A stretch of DNA of 45,379 nucleotides from Clostridium sp. (GTDB lineage Bacteria > Bacillota > Clostridia > Clostridiales > Clostridiaceae), in NCBI RefSeq assembly GCF_029267215.1, contig NZ_JARIDH010000056.1, forward strand, positions 1 to 45,379, written 5' to 3'. The translations under genes were made by a program, and so were the position numbers. A model generated the notes under the pieces. It had not been told where the DNA came from, did not search any database, and was given only the letters and a program-made list of their open reading frames with translations. Shown piece after piece: positions 1-10,438 of this stretch (position 1 is its first letter; every line of letters begins with the position of its first letter).

Positions 1-70
1 AAACTACTTATATGAGCAAGATATCGAAAGATACAGAGCTATAATCAAAGAATTAGGATTAAGAAGATAA
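1..70 (+). CDS. rpsO: 30S ribosomal protein S15, C-terminal fragment
   Basis: Only the last 22 codons are in the window; the reading frame begins at base 2 and stops with TAA at 68-70. The readable tail contains YLYEQDIERYRAIIKELGLR, which is the characteristic C-terminal helix of ribosomal protein S15, a primary 16S rRNA binder of the 30S platform. rpsO immediately upstream of pnp is a widely conserved gene order. The gene is followed at once by a strong hairpin terminator, so pnp may be read mostly from its own promoter or by readthrough. The 5' end lies outside the window. Confidence 0.93.
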   Translation, partial: NYLYEQDIERYRAIIKELGLRR

Positions 71-75
71 TTTAG

Positions 76-106
76 TAGAGCGGGTTTTTTACCGCTCTAT
101 TATTTT
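76..106 (+). terminator. rpsO terminator
   Basis: Perfect 8-bp stem TAGAGCGG (76-83) / CCGCTCTA (92-99) with an 8-base T-rich loop, followed by TTATTTT. It sits 5 bases after the rpsO stop. Confidence 0.85.
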
Positions 107-161
107 AAAAATATTAATATTGTAAAATTTTAGTTTTTATATACCGAGAGGAGGTATTTAT

Positions 162-2270
162 ATGAATCATACACATGAGGTTATGATAGCTGGAAGACCG
201 ATGAAAGTTGAGTTCGGAAAATTAGGAATGCTTTCAGATGCCGCTATTTTAATGAGTTATGGTGACACAGTAATATTAACAAACGTAAATGCATCAGAAA
301 AACCAAGAGATGGAATAGATTTCTTTCCTCTAAGCGTTGAGTATGAAGAAAGATTATATTCAGTTGGTAAAATACCAGGTGGATTTATAAAAAGAGAAGG
401 AAAACCTTCAGAAAAAGCCATACTAAATGGTAGAGCTATTGACAGACCTTTAAGACCTTTATTCCCAAAAGGATACAGAAATGATGTTCAAGTAGTATGT
501 ACTGTTGTTTCAGTAGAAAATGATAATTTACCTGAAATATTAGCTACAAATGCTGCATCAATGGCATTGTGTTTATCAAGCATACCTTTCACAACTCCAG
601 TGGCTACAGTTCAAGTTGGATTAATAGGAGATGAATTTATATTAAATCCTACTTCAGCTCAAAGAGAAAAAAGCTCACTTCAATTAACAGTATGTTCAAC
701 TAAGGAAAGAGTTATGATGATTGAAGCTGGTGGAGACGAAATCCCAGAAGAAACAATGATTAACGCTATCAAATTCGGTTTTGATAAGTGTCAAGATATA
801 ATAAAATTCCAAGAAGAAGCTATAAAAATGTTTGGTAAAGAGAAAAAAGTACCAGAATTACATAAAGTTTCTGAGGAGATCGTAGAAGCGGTTAGAGAAT
901 TTGCTACTGAAATGATTACTGAAACTATGCACATTACTGACAGAGATGAAAGAAATGCTGCTATGGATGAAGTTAAAAATAAAATAAATGAAGAATTCGC
1001 TGAAAGATTCCCAGAGAACATGTCTGATATTGGTGAAGTTATTTATGATATGCAAAAAGAAGTAGTAAGACATATGCTTTTAAAAGAAGGTAAGAGACCA
1101 GATGGAAGAGCATTTGATGAAGTAAGAAAAATAAGTTGTGACGTTGGTTTACTTCCAAGAACACATGGAACTGGACTATTCACAAGAGGTCTTACTCAAG
1201 TTATGACTGTTGCTACTTTAGGATCGGTTAGTGAAATACAAATATTAGATGGTATTAGTGAAGAAGAATCAAAGAGATATATGCATCACTATAATTTCCC
1301 AGCTTATTCAGTAGGAGAAGTAAGACCATTAAGAGGACCAGGAAGAAGAGAAATAGGACATGGAGCTTTAGCTGAGAGAGCTTTAGAGCCACTTATACCT
1401 TCAGAAACTGAGTTCCCATACACTATAAGATTAGTATCAGAAGTCTTAAGTTCAAATGGATCAACTTCACAGGCGTCAGTTTGTGGTAGTACATTAGCAC
1501 TTTTAGATGCAGGTGTTCCAATAAAGAGACCAGCAGCAGGTATAGCTATGGGATTAATAACTTCAAAAGATTTAAGTGAGGAAGAAGTTTTAACTGATAT
1601 CCAAGGCTTAGAAGATTTCTTTGGAGATATGGACTTTAAAGTAGCTGGGACAGTAGAAGGAATAACTTCAATTCAGGTTGATACTAAAATAGCTGGACTT
1701 TCAGAGAAAGTTATTCATGATGCTATTTATGGTGCTAGAAAAGCAAGATTAATGATTCTAGATAAAATAAATGAGTGTATTCCTCAAGCTAGAGAAGAGG
1801 TTTCAAAGTATGCTCCTAAGACATCAACATTACAAATAGATCCTGAAAAAATAAGAGATGTAATTGGTGCTGGTGGAAAGGTTATAAACAAAATTATAGC
1901 TGATACTGGTGTTAAGATTGATATAAAAGAAGATGGCTTAGTTTATGTATCATCACCTGAGTCAGAAGGCGTTAAAGAAGCTATAAAAATAATCGAAGGT
2001 TTAACTAAAGAGGTTAAAACTGGAGAGATTTACTTAGGTAAAGTTACAAAAATTGCTCAATTTGGTGCTTTTGTTGAGGTATTACCTAATAAAGAGGGAT
2101 TAGTTCATATTTCTAAACTTGATAATAAAAGAGTTGAGAAAGTTGAAGATATAGTATCTATTGGAGATGAAATCCTAGTTAAGGTAACAGAAATAGATTC
2201 TCAAGGAAGAATAAATCTTTCAAGAAAAGATGCAATAAAAGAAGCTGAAGAAGAAAATAAGCAGCAATAG
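162..2270 (+). CDS. pnp: polyribonucleotide nucleotidyltransferase (PNPase)
   Basis: Phosphorolytic 3'-5' exoribonuclease of mRNA turnover, cytoplasmic, working as a trimer. The 702-residue length is normal. Two RNase PH-like domains flank an alpha-helical linker. The second core carries the [13 protein letters not shown] and [10 protein letters not shown] stretches of the active half. A KH domain lies near residues 555-615 ([10 protein letters not shown]) and an S1 RNA-binding domain near 620-690 ([21 protein letters not shown]). The start is ATG behind GAGAGGAGGT. It sits between rpsO and a hairpin terminator, so it is probably monocistronic or read through from rpsO. Nothing unusual is seen in it. 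Confidence 0.97.
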   Translation: MNHTHEVMIAGRPMKVEFGKLGMLSDAAILMSYGDTVILTNVNASEKPRDGIDFFPLSVEYEERLYSVGKIPGGFIKREGKPSEKAILNGRAIDRPLRPLFPKGYRNDVQVVCTVVSVENDNLPEILATNAASMALCLSSIPFTTPVATVQVGLIGDEFILNPTSAQREKSSLQLTVCSTKERVMMIEAGGDEIPEETMINAIKFGFDKCQDIIKFQEEAIKMFGKEKKVPELHKVSEEIVEAVREFATEMITETMHITDRDERNAAMDEVKNKINEEFAERFPENMSDIGEVIYDMQKEVVRHMLLKEGKRPDGRAFDEVRKISCDVGLLPRTHGTGLFTRGLTQVMTVATLGSVSEIQILDGISEEESKRYMHHYNFPAYSVGEVRPLRGPGRREIGHGALAERALEPLIPSETEFPYTIRLVSEVLSSNGSTSQASVCGSTLALLDAGVPIKRPAAGIAMGLITSKDLSEEEVLTDIQGLEDFFGDMDFKVAGTVEGITSIQVDTKIAGLSEKVIHDAIYGARKARLMILDKINECIPQAREEVSKYAPKTSTLQIDPEKIRDVIGAGGKVINKIIADTGVKIDIKEDGLVYVSSPESEGVKEAIKIIEGLTKEVKTGEIYLGKVTKIAQFGAFVEVLPNKEGLVHISKLDNKRVEKVEDIVSIGDEILVKVTEIDSQGRINLSRKDAIKEAEEENKQQ

Positions 2271-2274
2271 TATT

Positions 2275-2305
2275 AAAAGGCAATTATTTATTGCCTTTTT
2301 ATTTT
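2275..2305 (+). terminator. pnp terminator
   Basis: Stem AAAAGGCAA (2275-2283) / TTGCCTTTT (2291-2299), 7-base loop, T-rich tail, starting 5 bases after the pnp stop. Confidence 0.9.
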
Positions 2306-2440
2306 ATATATAAATAGTTTAATTATGTATATTTAAGTTTTTGTTCATAAAGCCTACTTTTTAGATTGATATTATATGAATAATGTTACTTTTTATAACA
2401 TATTATTTAGTATTTTAATAAATAAGGAGAGGTATGTTTT

Positions 2441-2716
2441 ATGAGTAATAATATTAGATATTTAAGTGAAATCGAAAGATATGAAATTATAAATATAAAT
2501 GATGGTGAAAAATATAGCGGACTTATAAATAATGATGTTATTATAGATGATGAGGGAAGATTAAAATATCTAATAGTAAATTTAGGTGGAGGTAAGTTTA
2601 ATCTTTTTAATTCAGAAGAATACTTAGAAATTGAGTGGGATAATGTAAAAAGAATAGGTGCTAAAACTATAATATTGGATGTTGATAGTGAAATGATAAG
2701 AAAAACAAAACTATAG
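2441..2716 (+). CDS. YlmC/YmxH family PRC-barrel sporulation protein
   Basis: A 91-residue protein with the short beta-barrel (PRC-barrel) pattern of the YlmC/YmxH family: YLSEIERYEIININDGEKYS at residues 7-26, an acidic turn (IIDDEGRLKYLIV), and a final strand. Family members are sporulation-associated in bacilli and clostridia, but their molecular role is unknown. The ATG follows AAGGAGAGG. The stop is followed after only about 13 bases by the aspartokinase start, whose ribosome binding site overlaps the end of this gene, so the two are co-transcribed. The neighbourhood (ylmC-type gene, dapG, tepA, ftsK/spoIIIE) matches a conserved Firmicute block tied to sporulation and cell-wall precursor supply. 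Confidence 0.82.
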   Translation: MSNNIRYLSEIERYEIININDGEKYSGLINNDVIIDDEGRLKYLIVNLGGGKFNLFNSEEYLEIEWDNVKRIGAKTIILDVDSEMIRKTKL

Positions 2717-2729
2717 GAGCGTGGGGATT

Positions 2730-3926
2730 TTGAAAATAGTAGTACAAAAATTTGGGGGTACTTCTGTATCAACTAAAGAAAGAAGAAGTATGGTTGTAGG
2801 AAAAGTAAGAGACGCAATAAGTAATGGATTTGTACCAGTAGTTGTTGTATCTGCTATGGGAAGAAAAACTGACCCGTATGCAACTGATACTTTATTAAAT
2901 TTAGTTTCAGAAGAGTTTAAAAAAGAAAATAAATTAGCTACAGATTTACTTATGGGATGTGGAGAAATAATAAGTACTGTTGTAATGAGTGATGAATTAA
3001 AGTCAGTTGGAATAGATGCAATTCCATTAACTGGTGGAAATGCAGGAATACTTACTGATGATAATTATTCAAGTGCAGATTTTATAGATATAAATCCAAA
3101 GCTTATATTAGAAGTTCTTAAAGAAGGAAAAGTTCCAGTAGTAGCAGGTTTTCAAGGGGTAGATAGAAATGGATTCCTAACTACTTTAGGAAGAGGGGGT
3201 AGTGATACCACTGCTGCTGTATTAGGAGTAGCTTTAAAGGCTGAGGAAGTTGAAATATATACTGATGTAGATGGAATTATGACAGCTGATCCTAGAATCG
3301 TTGGAGATGCTGAACTTATAAATAAGATAAGTTATAATGAGGTATTCCAATTAGCGGATCAAGGAGCTAAGGTTATACATCCTAGAGCAGTAGAAATAGC
3401 TATGAGAGGGAATGTATCTTTAGTTATTAAAAATACTATGAATTCATGTGAAGGAACAGTCATAGATAGCTTAGGAGATATGAGTAATTCTAAGTTTATA
3501 ACAGGAATAACTCATCAATCAAATAGAATTCAGGTTTCAATTAAATCTGAAGAAAACAAAAATAATATTAGCTATAAAACAATTTTAGAAATATTAGCTG
3601 ATAATAAAATAAGTTTAGACTTGATAAATATATTCCCTAAAGAAAAAGTTTTTACAATAGATGAAAATGTCAAAGACTTATTTGAGGATATTATGGAAAG
3701 CTGTAATTTAAAATATGATATAGTAGAAGATTTAAGTACAATAGCTATAATAGGTTCAAGAATGAGGGGAATACCTGGAGTTATGGCTAAAATAGTTGGT
3801 GCTTTAGATAAGGAGAATATAGAGGTTTTACAAACTGCAGATTCACATATGACAATATGGTGTCTTGTTGAAAGTAAAAATGTTACTGAAGCTATAAAAG
3901 CGCTTCATAGAGCATTTATGAAATAG
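2730..3926 (+). CDS. dapG: aspartate kinase (DapG-type)
   Basis: ATP-dependent phosphorylation of L-aspartate, first step to lysine/diaminopimelate, threonine and methionine. The catalytic domain opens with KFGGTSVSTKERR, contains GRGGSDTTAA, and has the TDVDGIMTADPRIV stretch. Two C-terminal ACT domains follow (about residues 260-398; the second begins IAIIGSRMRGIPGVMA). I choose the TTG at 2730 (398 residues), 10 bases after AGGAG, because the family begins MKIVVQKFGG; a GTG at 2721 would touch the ribosome binding site. It lies directly behind the YlmC gene. The placement next to sporulation genes fits the diaminopimelate-regulated isozyme DapG (dipicolinate and peptidoglycan supply), but the feedback specificity is inferred. 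Confidence 0.9.
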   Translation: MKIVVQKFGGTSVSTKERRSMVVGKVRDAISNGFVPVVVVSAMGRKTDPYATDTLLNLVSEEFKKENKLATDLLMGCGEIISTVVMSDELKSVGIDAIPLTGGNAGILTDDNYSSADFIDINPKLILEVLKEGKVPVVAGFQGVDRNGFLTTLGRGGSDTTAAVLGVALKAEEVEIYTDVDGIMTADPRIVGDAELINKISYNEVFQLADQGAKVIHPRAVEIAMRGNVSLVIKNTMNSCEGTVIDSLGDMSNSKFITGITHQSNRIQVSIKSEENKNNISYKTILEILADNKISLDLINIFPKEKVFTIDENVKDLFEDIMESCNLKYDIVEDLSTIAIIGSRMRGIPGVMAKIVGALDKENIEVLQTADSHMTIWCLVESKNVTEAIKALHRAFMK

Positions 3927-3980
3927 TGTATATTAATTTTTTTCTTGTGCAAAATAAAAATAGCACAAGGAGGAATAATA

Positions 3981-4685
3981 ATGGAACATAATAATGAAAG
4001 TAAAGATAATAATAGTAAAAATAAGAGTATAGAAGAAATAAAAGAGATTGGAGCTGTTCTTCCTAAAAATAAAAAGGAAGATTCTAAAATTCAGGTTTTA
4101 ACTATTATAGGACAAATAGAAGGTCATAGTGTACAGCCGCCTCAAACAAAAACAACAAAGTATGAGCATATGATACCTCAGCTTATTGATTTAGAGCAAA
4201 ATGATAATATAAAAGGTATATTATTTGTTTTAAATACAGTTGGAGGGGATGTGGAAGCTGGCCTTGCCATTGCAGAGATGATTAGAAGTCTAAAAAAACC
4301 AACTGTTTCTTTAGTAATAGGTGGAGGTCATTCTATAGGAGTTCCTTTAGCAACAGCATCTAATTATTCGTTTATTTCACCATCAGCTACAATGATAATT
4401 CATCCAATAAGAATGAATGGTCTTGTTATAGGAGTTCCTCAAACATTTAAGTATTTTAATAAAATGCAAGAGAGAATCAATGAATTTATTATAAGAACTT
4501 CTGAAATAAAATTAGAAGTTTTAAAAGAAATGATGATGCAAACAGATGAACTTCTAAATGATATGGGCACCATATTGGTTGGAGAAGAGGCAGTTCAATG
4601 TGGACTTATAAATGAAGTTGGTGGAGTTAAGGAAGCATTGGATAAGTTAAATAGCTTAATAGAGGGTTATGAAATAGAACCATAG
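3981..4685 (+). CDS. tepA: TepA/YmfB ClpP-family serine protease
   Basis: A 234-residue protein of the ClpP/crotonase fold. The oxyanion and nucleophile region reads GGGHSIGVPLATA, with Ser in HSIG where ClpP has ASMG. The catalytic His is in TMIIHPIR. The family is TepA (translocation-enhancing protein, YmfB), found next to ftsK/spoIIIE in Firmicutes and linked in Bacillus to secretion and sporulation. The N-terminal 45 residues are Lys/Asn/Glu-rich and low complexity. The start is ATG at 3981 behind AAGGAGG; a longer TTG reading from 3945 lacks a ribosome binding site. The stop codon is inside the terminator stem. A 7-bp hairpin overlaps the ribosome binding site (see findings). Confidence 0.87.
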   Translation: MEHNNESKDNNSKNKSIEEIKEIGAVLPKNKKEDSKIQVLTIIGQIEGHSVQPPQTKTTKYEHMIPQLIDLEQNDNIKGILFVLNTVGGDVEAGLAIAEMIRSLKKPTVSLVIGGGHSIGVPLATASNYSFISPSATMIIHPIRMNGLVIGVPQTFKYFNKMQERINEFIIRTSEIKLEVLKEMMMQTDELLNDMGTILVGEEAVQCGLINEVGGVKEALDKLNSLIEGYEIEP

Positions 4686-4705
4686 AATTTCTATGGTTCT
4701 ATTTA
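4674..4705 (+). terminator. tepA terminator
   Basis: 12-bp perfect stem ATAGAACCATAG (4674-4685) / CTATGGTTCTAT (4691-4702), 5-base loop, then TTATG. The tepA TAG stop is the 3' end of the left arm, so the transcription unit ends here. Confidence 0.85.
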
Positions 4706-4723
4706 TGTCAATTTAAAAATATT

Positions 4724-4754
4724 TTGACAATATATACTCTTTTATGTATATAAT
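4724..4754 (+). promoter_or_regulatory. ftsK promoter (sigma-A type)
   Basis: TTGACA at 4724-4729, then TATATA at 4747-4752 (17-base spacer) overlapping a TATAAT at 4749-4754 (19-base spacer). It lies between the tepA terminator and ftsK. Confidence 0.6.
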
Positions 4755-4816
4755 ATTTTTTGGTACAAGTATTCTATCATTTTAAATTAAAAGTAGATGA
4801 GGTGATTTAATTAAGT

Positions 4817-7210
4817 ATGGCTACGGGGAAAAAGAAAACCAAAACTAAGACGCAAAATAAGAAAAATCAGAGTCAACATATACAGGTTACTGAAGAAATA
4901 TATGCTTTGGTAGCAATATGTATTTCTTTAATAGTTATGTTTAGTCTATATACTGATAAAGCAGGATATTTAAGTGTTATATCAAGAACTTTATTAATAG
5001 GATTGTTTGGTGTTGGAGCGTTCTTTATTCCTATTTACATAATATATTTATGTACAAGGATTTTTTTATTTAAAAAAGAAGTTTTATTTTCAAGGGTTGG
5101 TCTTGGATTAACCATAGGATTAATAACAACAGTACTACTTATACAAACAGTAAATATAAATGATTACTATGTCAATGGAAGTGTATGGAGATCTATGAAG
5201 CTTATATGGAGTTCAGTAAGTGAATGGCATGGAGGAATAATAGGATTTTTAATTGTATTACCATTATATAAGTTAGTGGGGAAAATAGGCTTGTTCCTTA
5301 TTTTTATAACTTTATATCTTATAGCTTCAATGCTTATTTTTGATTATAATTTAGTATCAATTAGAAACTTTTTAGGAGGATTTAAGGAAAGAGTTTCTGA
5401 TGTTAAGTTTATGGATAAGAAGCAAAAAGATGATGATAATTATATAAATGTTAAAAGAAAAGAAGCATCAATAAGGACTAAAAGAAATGAAAATGTGAAT
5501 AATGATCAAGTTAATGAAGATGAAGGAAAGATAAAGATATTAAATTTTATGAAAAATTCTTCCTTAAATGATATTGATTATTCAGATCATGAAATAAAGA
5601 TTAATGAAGGCATAAAAGTTAATAAGCCTAAAAAAGAAGATAAAATTCCTAAAAATTTAAGCTTAGAAAATACCAGAATAGAGCAAAAAGGTTTTGCTTT
5701 AGATAATGAAGAAAAAGAAGAAGTGAGTGATGAGATAAGAAGTAATATTGCTAATAAAAATGAAAGTAATGGAGCAAGTTATATAGCACCAAAGGCTGAA
5801 CTATTAAATATTAATAATGATAATGAGTTAGATAAGGATGATAAGAAAGCATTACTTTCAAATGCTACTAAATTAGAAGAAACTCTTATGAGTTTTGGAG
5901 TAGAGGCAAAAATTTTACAAGTTACTAAAGGTCCATCGGTTACAAGATTTGAACTTCAACCAAAACCAGGTATAAAGGTTAGTAAAATTGTTAATTTATC
6001 TGATGATATAGCATTAGGACTAGCAGCTAAAGGGGTTAGAATAGAGGCGCCTATTCCTGGGAAATCTGCCATTGGTATAGAGGTTCCAAACAAGGAACAA
6101 ACACCAGTATTTTTTAGAGAAATTGTTGAATCAAAAGAGTTTTTGGAGAATAAATTTAAGGTGGCATGTGCATTGGGTAAAGATATAACAGGTAAGTCTG
6201 TTGTAACTGACTTAAGTAAAATGCCTCATGTACTTATTGCAGGGGCTACAGGTTCAGGTAAAAGTGTATGTATAAATACTTTAATTGTAAGCATACTATA
6301 TAAATATTCTCCTGATGATGTAAGACTTTTGATGGTAGATCCTAAGGTTGTTGAATTAAATGTTTATAATGGAATACCACACCTTTTGATTCCAGTTGTT
6401 ACAGATCCTAAAAAAGCAGCTGCTGCATTAAATTGGGCTGTAAATGAAATGACAAGAAGATACAAACTTTTTGCAGATAACGGAGTTAGAAATATAGAAT
6501 CATACAATTCTTTATTTAAAAAAGGAGAGGTTCAAGAAAAACTTCCTTATGTAGTTATAATAGTTGATGAACTTGCAGATCTTATGATGGCATGTCCTCA
6601 TGATGTTGAAGATTATATATGTAGATTGGCACAGATGGCAAGAGCTGCTGGTATGCATTTAGTAATTGCAACTCAGAGACCATCAGTAGATGTAATTACT
6701 GGGGTAATTAAAGCTAATATTCCATCAAGAATATCATTTGCTGTTTCTAGCCAAATTGATTCAAGGACAATACTTGATTCAGCAGGAGCGGAAAAGCTTT
6801 TAGGAAGAGGAGATATGCTATTTTACCCAGTTGGAGAATCAAAACCTCAAAGGGTACAGGGAGCATTTATATCAGAAGAAGAGGTTGAACATGTTGTATC
6901 CTTTATAAAAGAATCTCAAAAAGATGCTAAGTATGAGGAAGAAATTATAGAACATATTAATTCTGCTGCTACATCACAAGAAAGTGGTGGAGAAGGAGAA
7001 AGAGATGAACTTTTAGATGAAGCTATTGATATTGTTGTAGAGAGTGGTCAAGCATCAGCATCTTATCTTCAGAGAAGATTAAGAATAGGATTTAATAGAG
7101 CGGCAAGAATAATAGAAGAGTTAGAAGAATGTGGAGTTATCTCTAGAAGAGAAGGTAGTAAACCAAGACAAGTTTTAATTAGTAAGGATGAGTTAGAAAA
7201 TATTAAATAA
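4817..7210 (+). CDS. ftsK: DNA translocase FtsK/SpoIIIE
   Basis: Septal DNA pump of 797 residues. Four hydrophobic segments occupy about residues 28-175 after a Lys/Thr/Gln-rich cytoplasmic leader. A charged, Asn/Lys/Glu-rich linker follows (about 190-340), then the RecA-like motor with Walker [10 protein letters not shown] (near residue 475) and Walker [16 protein letters not shown]-terminal winged-helix gamma domain (about 730-790, with [19 protein letters not shown]) reads KOPS/SRS-type polar sequences. It moves chromosomal DNA through the division or sporulation septum. The start ATG is preceded by GAGGTGATT. No terminator follows, so rimO, 68 bases downstream, may be co-transcribed. SpoIIIE versus FtsK naming cannot be settled here. 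Confidence 0.95.
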   Translation: MATGKKKTKTKTQNKKNQSQHIQVTEEIYALVAICISLIVMFSLYTDKAGYLSVISRTLLIGLFGVGAFFIPIYIIYLCTRIFLFKKEVLFSRVGLGLTIGLITTVLLIQTVNINDYYVNGSVWRSMKLIWSSVSEWHGGIIGFLIVLPLYKLVGKIGLFLIFITLYLIASMLIFDYNLVSIRNFLGGFKERVSDVKFMDKKQKDDDNYINVKRKEASIRTKRNENVNNDQVNEDEGKIKILNFMKNSSLNDIDYSDHEIKINEGIKVNKPKKEDKIPKNLSLENTRIEQKGFALDNEEKEEVSDEIRSNIANKNESNGASYIAPKAELLNINNDNELDKDDKKALLSNATKLEETLMSFGVEAKILQVTKGPSVTRFELQPKPGIKVSKIVNLSDDIALGLAAKGVRIEAPIPGKSAIGIEVPNKEQTPVFFREIVESKEFLENKFKVACALGKDITGKSVVTDLSKMPHVLIAGATGSGKSVCINTLIVSILYKYSPDDVRLLMVDPKVVELNVYNGIPHLLIPVVTDPKKAAAALNWAVNEMTRRYKLFADNGVRNIESYNSLFKKGEVQEKLPYVVIIVDELADLMMACPHDVEDYICRLAQMARAAGMHLVIATQRPSVDVITGVIKANIPSRISFAVSSQIDSRTILDSAGAEKLLGRGDMLFYPVGESKPQRVQGAFISEEEVEHVVSFIKESQKDAKYEEEIIEHINSAATSQESGGEGERDELLDEAIDIVVESGQASASYLQRRLRIGFNRAARIIEELEECGVISRREGSKPRQVLISKDELENIK

Positions 7211-7278
7211 AAACTTGTTTAATTATAAAAAGAGTTTTAAAATAAAAGATATATATTTAAACGTAGGAGGAAGTAAAT

Positions 7279-8613
7279 TTGGCTAAATATAAAGTAGGAA
7301 TAGTAAGCTTAGGTTGTGATAAGAATAGAGTGGACTCAGAAATCATGCTTGGTATGGTTCAAAAAGAGTATGAACTTACAAACAATCCAAAAGAAGCAGA
7401 CATAATAATTGTAAATACATGTGGTTTTATTGAGAAAGCTAAGCAAGAATCAATAAACACAATATTAGATATGGCAAAATATAAAAAAAGTCACAATTGT
7501 AAGCTTCTTATAGCTACAGGGTGTTTAACTCAAAGATATGGTGATGAATTATTAGAATTAATGCCAGAGATAGATGTAATGTTAGGTGTTAATGACTATG
7601 CTAAAATAAATGAAGCCATAATGAATTTCATAAATGGAAACAAAAAAATTACAGTAACTAATTATAGTGATACTTCAATAAATGAGGGGCTAAGATTAAT
7701 AACTACTGATAAGAAAACTGCATACTTAAGAATTGCAGAAGGATGTGATAATTTCTGTACTTACTGTATCATACCTAAAATAAGAGGTAAATTCAGAAGT
7801 AGAGAATTAGAAGGAATAGTTAAGGAAGCTAAAAGATTAGCTGAAAACGGAGTTGAAGAATTAATATTAATAGCTCAAGATACAACTAACTATGGAATAG
7901 ATATATACGGAGAAAAGAGACTTCATATAGTTTTAAGAGAATTAGCTAAGATTGAAAGTATAAAGTGGATAAGAGTACTTTACTGCTATCCGGAAGCAAT
8001 ATATGATGAACTTGTATCTGAGATAGCTTCAAATGATAAAGTTTGTAATTATCTTGATTTACCAATACAGCATATAAGTAATAATGTATTAAAGAGAATG
8101 GGAAGAAAAACAACTAAAGAAGAAATAATAGGTAAGATAAATAATTTAAGAAAAAATATTCCTAATATAGTTTTGAGAACTTCATTAATAGTTGGATTTC
8201 CAGGAGAGTCAGAAGAGGATTTCAATGAATTGAAAGATTTTATAAAAAATGTAAAATTGGATAAGGTTGGAGTTTTCACTTACTCAAGAGAAGAAGGGAC
8301 TCCTGCTGCTATTATGGAAGATCAAGTTGATGAAAAAGTTAAACAAAAAAGAGAAGAAGAAATAATGTTACTTCAAAAGGATGTTTCAGAAGAAATAAAT
8401 AAGAATAAAGAAGGAAGAGAATATAAAGTTCTTATTGAGAAGTTCAATGGAGAATATTATATAGGTAGAAGTTATGAAATGGCTCCAGATATAGATGGAA
8501 ATGTATTTGTAAAAGGAAATGGAGTTAAAAAAGATGAGTTTTGTAAAGTTAAAATTGAGAAAGCTTTAGAATATGATTTAATAGGAGTTGTTTGCGATGA
8601 ATTTAGCAAATAA
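7279..8613 (+). CDS. rimO: ribosomal protein S12 methylthiotransferase RimO
   Basis: Radical SAM enzyme that adds a methylthio group to the conserved aspartate of ribosomal protein S12; 444 residues, the usual length. The N-terminal UPF0004 domain has the cluster cysteines in [19 protein letters not shown] and TGCLTQRYG. The radical SAM CxxxCxxC is in [16 protein letters not shown] (about residue 155), and a C-terminal TRAM domain follows. [13 protein letters not shown] distinguishes RimO from MiaB. The start is TTG at 7279 behind TAGGAGG. The 3' end overlaps pgsA by 17 bases, indicating translational coupling. The rimO-pgsA-recA-rny order is common in clostridia. Confidence 0.95.
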   Translation: MAKYKVGIVSLGCDKNRVDSEIMLGMVQKEYELTNNPKEADIIIVNTCGFIEKAKQESINTILDMAKYKKSHNCKLLIATGCLTQRYGDELLELMPEIDVMLGVNDYAKINEAIMNFINGNKKITVTNYSDTSINEGLRLITTDKKTAYLRIAEGCDNFCTYCIIPKIRGKFRSRELEGIVKEAKRLAENGVEELILIAQDTTNYGIDIYGEKRLHIVLRELAKIESIKWIRVLYCYPEAIYDELVSEIASNDKVCNYLDLPIQHISNNVLKRMGRKTTKEEIIGKINNLRKNIPNIVLRTSLIVGFPGESEEDFNELKDFIKNVKLDKVGVFTYSREEGTPAAIMEDQVDEKVKQKREEEIMLLQKDVSEEINKNKEGREYKVLIEKFNGEYYIGRSYEMAPDIDGNVFVKGNGVKKDEFCKVKIEKALEYDLIGVVCDEFSK

Positions 8614-9187
8614 ATTAACTTTAATTAGAATAATTTTAGTTCCTGTATTTTTAGTATTCATAGCAGTTAAAAATTTACCATATGGAAGTATAATTGCAAC
8701 ACTTATATTTATAATTGCATCTATTACAGATCAGTTAGATGGGTATATTGCGAGATCAAGAAATCAAATAACTAACTTTGGTAAATTTATGGATCCATTA
8801 GCAGATAAGTTATTAGTAACATCAGCTTTAATATCTTTAGTTGAATTACAATTAATACCTGCTTGGGCTGCTATTGTTATAATTGCTAGGGAATTTGCTG
8901 TTTCTGGCTTAAGAACTATAGCGGCATCAGAAGGTAAGATTATTGCTGCTAGTTGGTGGGGAAAAATAAAAACTGTAATACAAATAATAGCTATAATTTT
9001 ATTATTATTACAGGTCAATATAATAAATTCACCTGGAATTAAAGAATTAGTATTAGAAAATAGCTTTTTAAGTAATTTCTTTAGATATGTTCCAAATATT
9101 TTCTTATATTTAGCTGTTATTATAACAATACTTTCAGGAATAGATTATTTTATTAAGAATAAAAAGGTTATAGATACTTACAAATAA
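8597..9187 (+). CDS. pgsA: CDP-diacylglycerol-glycerol-3-phosphate 3-phosphatidyltransferase
   Basis: Integral membrane enzyme making phosphatidylglycerol phosphate from CDP-diacylglycerol and glycerol-3-phosphate, the committed step to phosphatidylglycerol and cardiolipin. The 196-residue protein holds the full CDP-alcohol phosphatidyltransferase signature D-x2-DG-x2-AR-x8-G-x3-D-x3-D ([10 protein letters not shown] then [10 protein letters not shown]) and about five hydrophobic helices. I start at ATG 8597, inside the rimO end, with ATAGGAG 7-10 bases upstream; this gives the family start [12 protein letters not shown]. It is translated with rimO. A weak hairpin follows at 9221-9252, before the recA promoter. 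Confidence 0.93.
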   Translation: MNLANKLTLIRIILVPVFLVFIAVKNLPYGSIIATLIFIIASITDQLDGYIARSRNQITNFGKFMDPLADKLLVTSALISLVELQLIPAWAAIVIIAREFAVSGLRTIAASEGKIIAASWWGKIKTVIQIIAIILLLLQVNIINSPGIKELVLENSFLSNFFRYVPNIFLYLAVIITILSGIDYFIKNKKVIDTYK

Positions 9188-9220
9188 ATGTTTAAAAAGC
9201 AAAATAATGGTCAAATATTA

Positions 9221-9252
9221 AAACATGAAGCTCTATTAAGAACTTCATGTTT
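9221..9252 (+). terminator. possible rimO-pgsA terminator
   Basis: 10-bp stem AAACATGAAG (9221-9230) / CTTCATGTTT (9243-9252). The T9 run comes only 8 bases later, inside the recA promoter, so termination here may be leaky. Confidence 0.5.
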
Positions 9253-9255
9253 ATA

Positions 9256-9283
9256 TTGACTTTTTTTTTATATATATTATAAT
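9256..9283 (+). promoter_or_regulatory. recA promoter
   Basis: TTGACT (9256-9261), 16-base spacer, TATAAT (9278-9283). The transcription start would fall at about 9289-9291, inside the LexA box. Confidence 0.75.
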
Positions 9284-9289
9284 AGTAGT

Positions 9290-9303
9290 AGAACTTATGT
9301 TCG
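9290..9303 (+). promoter_or_regulatory. LexA (SOS) box of recA
   Basis: AGAACTTATGTTCG contains GAAC-N4-GTTC, the core of the Gram-positive LexA/DinR operator (consensus CGAACRNRYGTTYG). It lies 6 bases after the -10, where a repressor would block initiation. This fits SOS induction of recA by LexA cleavage. Confidence 0.8.
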
Positions 9304-9323
9304 TCTGTTTAAGGAGGTTAATT

Positions 9324-10367
9324 ATGGCAAATATAGATAAAGATAAATTAAAAGCTATTGAGATGGCTATGGGTCAAATAGAGAAACAATTTGGTAAAGG
9401 TTCAGTAATGAAATTGGGAGAACAAAGTGCTCCTCAAATGGATGCAGTTTCTACTGGATGTTTAGATCTTGATATAGCTTTAGGAATTGGTGGGGTACCA
9501 AGAGGAAGAATAGTTGAAATATATGGACCAGAGAGTTCAGGTAAAACAACTGTTGCTTTACACATAGTTGCAGAAGCACAAAAATTAGGTGGAGCTGCTG
9601 CTTATATAGATGCAGAACATGCTTTAGATCCAGTATATGCTAGAAGATTAGGTGTTAATATAGATGACTTAGTTGTATCACAACCAGATACAGGAGAACA
9701 AGCTTTAGAAATTACAGAAGCATTAGTTAGATCAGGGGCTATCGATGTATTGGTTGTAGACTCAGTTGCAGCTTTAGTTCCAAGAGCTGAGATAGAAGGA
9801 GAGATGGGAGATTCTCACGTTGGTCTTCAAGCAAGATTAATGTCACAAGCTTTAAGAAAATTAACTGGTACTATAAATAAATCAAATTGTGTAGTAGTAT
9901 TTATTAACCAGTTAAGAGAAAAAGTTGGTATAATGTTCGGAAATCCAGAAACAACTCCAGGTGGAAGAGCTTTAAAATTCTATGCATCAGTAAGAATGGA
10001 TATAAGAAGAATTGATTCAATAAAACAAGGGGATGGAATAACTGGTAACAGAACAAGAGTTAAAGTTGTTAAGAATAAGGTTGCTCCTCCATTTAGACAG
10101 GCAGAATTTGATATTATGTATAACGAAGGAATATCAAAGGAAGGTAATATAGTTGATGTTGGTGTTAAGGAAAACATAGTACAAAAGAGTGGTGCATGGT
10201 TTTCATATGGAGACATAAGATTAGGTCAAGGTAGAGAAAATGCTAAACAATACTTAAAAGATAATCCAGAAGTTGCATTAGATATAGAAAATCAAATAAG
10301 AGAAAAGCATTCTCTTCCTTTAGTTAAAGAAGTGAAAGAAACTATTTCTGAAGAGAGTGCTGAATAA
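9324..10367 (+). CDS. recA: recombinase RecA
   Basis: ATP-dependent strand-exchange protein and LexA co-protease; 347 residues, typical. Walker A is GPESSGKTT (about residues 66-74), Walker B lies in [15 protein letters not shown], and loop L1/L2 sequences ([25 protein letters not shown]) are intact. The C-terminal tail is acidic ([12 protein letters not shown]), as usual. The start ATG at 9324 has AAGGAGG 6 bases upstream; a longer reading from 9297 overlaps the operator and is unlikely. No intein or intron interrupts it. It has its own LexA-controlled promoter and a terminator at 10376-10408. Confidence 0.98.
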   Translation: MANIDKDKLKAIEMAMGQIEKQFGKGSVMKLGEQSAPQMDAVSTGCLDLDIALGIGGVPRGRIVEIYGPESSGKTTVALHIVAEAQKLGGAAAYIDAEHALDPVYARRLGVNIDDLVVSQPDTGEQALEITEALVRSGAIDVLVVDSVAALVPRAEIEGEMGDSHVGLQARLMSQALRKLTGTINKSNCVVVFINQLREKVGIMFGNPETTPGGRALKFYASVRMDIRRIDSIKQGDGITGNRTRVKVVKNKVAPPFRQAEFDIMYNEGISKEGNIVDVGVKENIVQKSGAWFSYGDIRLGQGRENAKQYLKDNPEVALDIENQIREKHSLPLVKEVKETISEESAE

Positions 10368-10375
10368 TTTTTTCT

Positions 10376-10408
10376 AAAAGGTAAGGAATTTATTCCTTAT
10401 CTTTTTTT
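10376..10408 (+). terminator. recA terminator
   Basis: Stem AAAAGGTAAGGAAT (10376-10389) / ATTCCTTATCTTTT (10392-10405), one G-U pair, followed by the rest of the T run. Confidence 0.85.
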
Positions 10409-10438
10409 GTATATATAATTAATTTTTTTGTGATTAAA

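Noticed and set aside
791-1073. Open frames on the minus strand inside pnp
   Set aside because: They are shadows of a clearly coding gene, hydrophobic by codon mirror, and have no ribosome binding site.
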